This document shows positions 20,805 to 21,798 of a stretch of 21,798 nucleotides of DNA, piece by piece; within the stretch, counting starts at the first letter, position 1; each line of letters begins with the position of its first letter. The notes beneath the pieces are model-generated. The model made no database searches. It saw only the letters and a list, made by a program, of their open reading frames with translations, and had not been told where the DNA came from. The stretch is taken from positions 1 to 21,798 of the forward strand of contig JAEZTJ010000012.1 in the NCBI GenBank assembly GCA_023421505.1, in the 5' to 3' direction. Source of the stretch: Bacillota bacterium. Lineage in GTDB: Bacteria; Bacillota; Clostridia; Lachnospirales; Lachnospiraceae. The position numbers and the translations under genes are program-made.

Positions 20805-21614
20805 ATGTCTTCATTAACCAAAGGTTGGTTTAAAGTAAATGAAGTGGCAAATAAAGTATGGAGAATTGACGACAATGGCGAAGATGCGATCTATTTGATT
20901 GAGGGGAAGGAAAAATCTTTGTTAATTGATACAGGATGGGGAATCGGAAACCTCTCAGAACTTGTATCTTCACTTACGTCGTATCCATTAATTGTAATTA
21001 ATACACATTGTCATCCTGACCATGTATGCGCTAATCACCAATTTGACCATATTTATATTCACGGCGATGATGCATCCATGATGAAAGGCAATTTTCGCAA
21101 AGAAGCTAGATTATGGATGCTCGATAACATTATAAAGAGTCCATTACCATATGGTTTTAAAAAAGATGACTGGATAAACGCTAGCTTAAAAGACATATCG
21201 TATTTAGCAAAAAATCAGCAATTTGATTTAGGCGGCAGAATAATCAGCGTTATAGAAACTCCCGGTCATACGCCGGGTAGTATTTGTTTATTTGATGAAA
21301 GTGAAGGGCTTCTTTTTGCCGGAGACTCCATTGAAGAAGGTGATATTTGGCTTCATTGTGAGGAGTGTTTGTCCTTGAATAAATATTTCAATAGTATAAA
21401 AGGGCTGTCAAAAATCGCCAACAAAATCAAGTATATCTTCCCTTCACATGGCAATGCACCCATAGCACCCAGGATCATAATTGACATGGCGAATGGGATT
21501 GAGAAGATTGTATCAGGCAAAAATATAGGATGTAAAATAGAGACCTTCTTCGGAAAAGGATCCTATTGTAAGTATGATTCTTTTGGAATAATATATCGTG
21601 ATAATAATATATAA
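20805..21614 (+). CDS. MBL-fold metallo-hydrolase
   Basis: A 269-residue zinc hydrolase of the metallo-beta-lactamase superfamily. The metal motif is THCHPDH at 67-73 (H68, H70, D72, H73). H155 in TPGHTPGS, D174 in FAGDSI and H215 in FPSHGN complete a two-metal site. The pattern LIDTGWGIGNL at 40-50 is the usual first strand and turn. All ligands are present, so it should be active; glyoxalase-II-like, lactonase or phosphodiesterase activities are possible and cannot be told apart here. No signal peptide is visible, so it is cytosolic. A strong AGGGGGG ribosome binding site precedes the ATG. It is monocistronic and ends before a terminator. Confidence 0.9.
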   Translation: MSSLTKGWFKVNEVANKVWRIDDNGEDAIYLIEGKEKSLLIDTGWGIGNLSELVSSLTSYPLIVINTHCHPDHVCANHQFDHIYIHGDDASMMKGNFRKEARLWMLDNIIKSPLPYGFKKDDWINASLKDISYLAKNQQFDLGGRIISVIETPGHTPGSICLFDESEGLLFAGDSIEEGDIWLHCEECLSLNKYFNSIKGLSKIANKIKYIFPSHGNAPIAPRIIIDMANGIEKIVSGKNIGCKIETFFGKGSYCKYDSFGIIYRDNNI

Positions 21615-21700
21615 AATTACTTTCTTGTCAGAGATTTATATGTAGTGAATAAAAAACAGACACCTTATGGTGACAATGTCATTTAGATAAGAATGACTGG

Positions 21701-21740
21701 AGAGTAGAGTATGTAGAAATACATACCCTGCTCTTTTTTT
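21701..21740 (+). terminator. Intrinsic terminator near the right edge
   Basis: AGAGTAGAGTATGTA at 21701-21715 pairs with 21720-21734 (one wobble, one mismatch, four-base loop), followed by a run of T to 21740. It lies about 90 bases after the hydrolase stop codon. The remaining bases to 21798 hold nothing I can identify. Confidence 0.8.
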
Positions 21741-21798
21741 GTGCGTAAAAAAACACTTGACAAGTTAATAGAAAAATGTGGCGAAGCCCTTGATTTAT

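Noticed and set aside
21741..21798. Start of another gene or element at the right edge
   Set aside because: A TTGACA occurs but no -10 box or frame can be confirmed before the window ends.

Overview
The window is AT-rich with strong AGGAGG-type ribosome binding sites, short intergenic regions and intrinsic terminators. Together with an IS30-type transposase, a NifU-like/GGGtGRT gene pair and a short cobalamin-dependent MetH, this points to a low-GC Gram-positive anaerobe of the Clostridia. A Lachnospiraceae-like organism is my best guess, from gene content only. No rRNA, tRNA or CRISPR array was seen.

Left edge (1-1692): an IS30-type element with its transposase on the minus strand, followed by an array of four imperfect 20-bp repeats that looks like a remnant of another insertion sequence, perhaps an IS21-type end. 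Next (1693-6342, minus strand) is a tightly packed operon read from right to left: HPr-kinase-like protein, PqqD-like peptide chaperone, S24/S26 (SipW-like) peptidase, ABC exporter and nucleotidyltransferase. It has its own extended -10 promoter. The kinase, PqqD, ABC and nucleotidyltransferase combination resembles tailoring and export genes of lasso-peptide and other RiPP clusters. No recognisable precursor, cyclase or transglutaminase-type leader peptidase is present, and the operon ends against transposon debris. This is the best candidate here for an undescribed system.

Middle (6348-11225, minus): an intrinsic terminator, a cobalamin-dependent methionine synthase without the C-terminal reactivation domain, and upstream of it a homocysteine methyltransferase/methylenetetrahydrofolate reductase fusion. 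Together they make methyl-THF and pass the methyl group to homocysteine. A promoter with upstream direct repeats precedes the pair.

From 11241 to 15812: a DUF2752 membrane protein (+); a Q/N/Y-rich membrane protein (-); an L-fucose/L-arabinose isomerase-family enzyme (+) behind a strong promoter overlapped by a perfect 12-bp dyad; a GT2-GtrA fusion glycosyltransferase (+); an array of five perfect hairpins; and a 52-residue unrecognised protein (+) ending at a two-way terminator.

Right part: a sorbosone-dehydrogenase-like beta-propeller (-), a 12-bp tandem repeat, an NTF2-like and a cupin gene (-) behind overlapping palindromes, the NifU-like/GGGtGRT pair (-), a roughly 570-bp gene-poor stretch with promoters and dyads, and a metallo-beta-lactamase-fold hydrolase (+) with a terminator. 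A recurring feature is long perfect hairpins, several with arms starting A/G-GAGTGA, in at least four intergenic regions.
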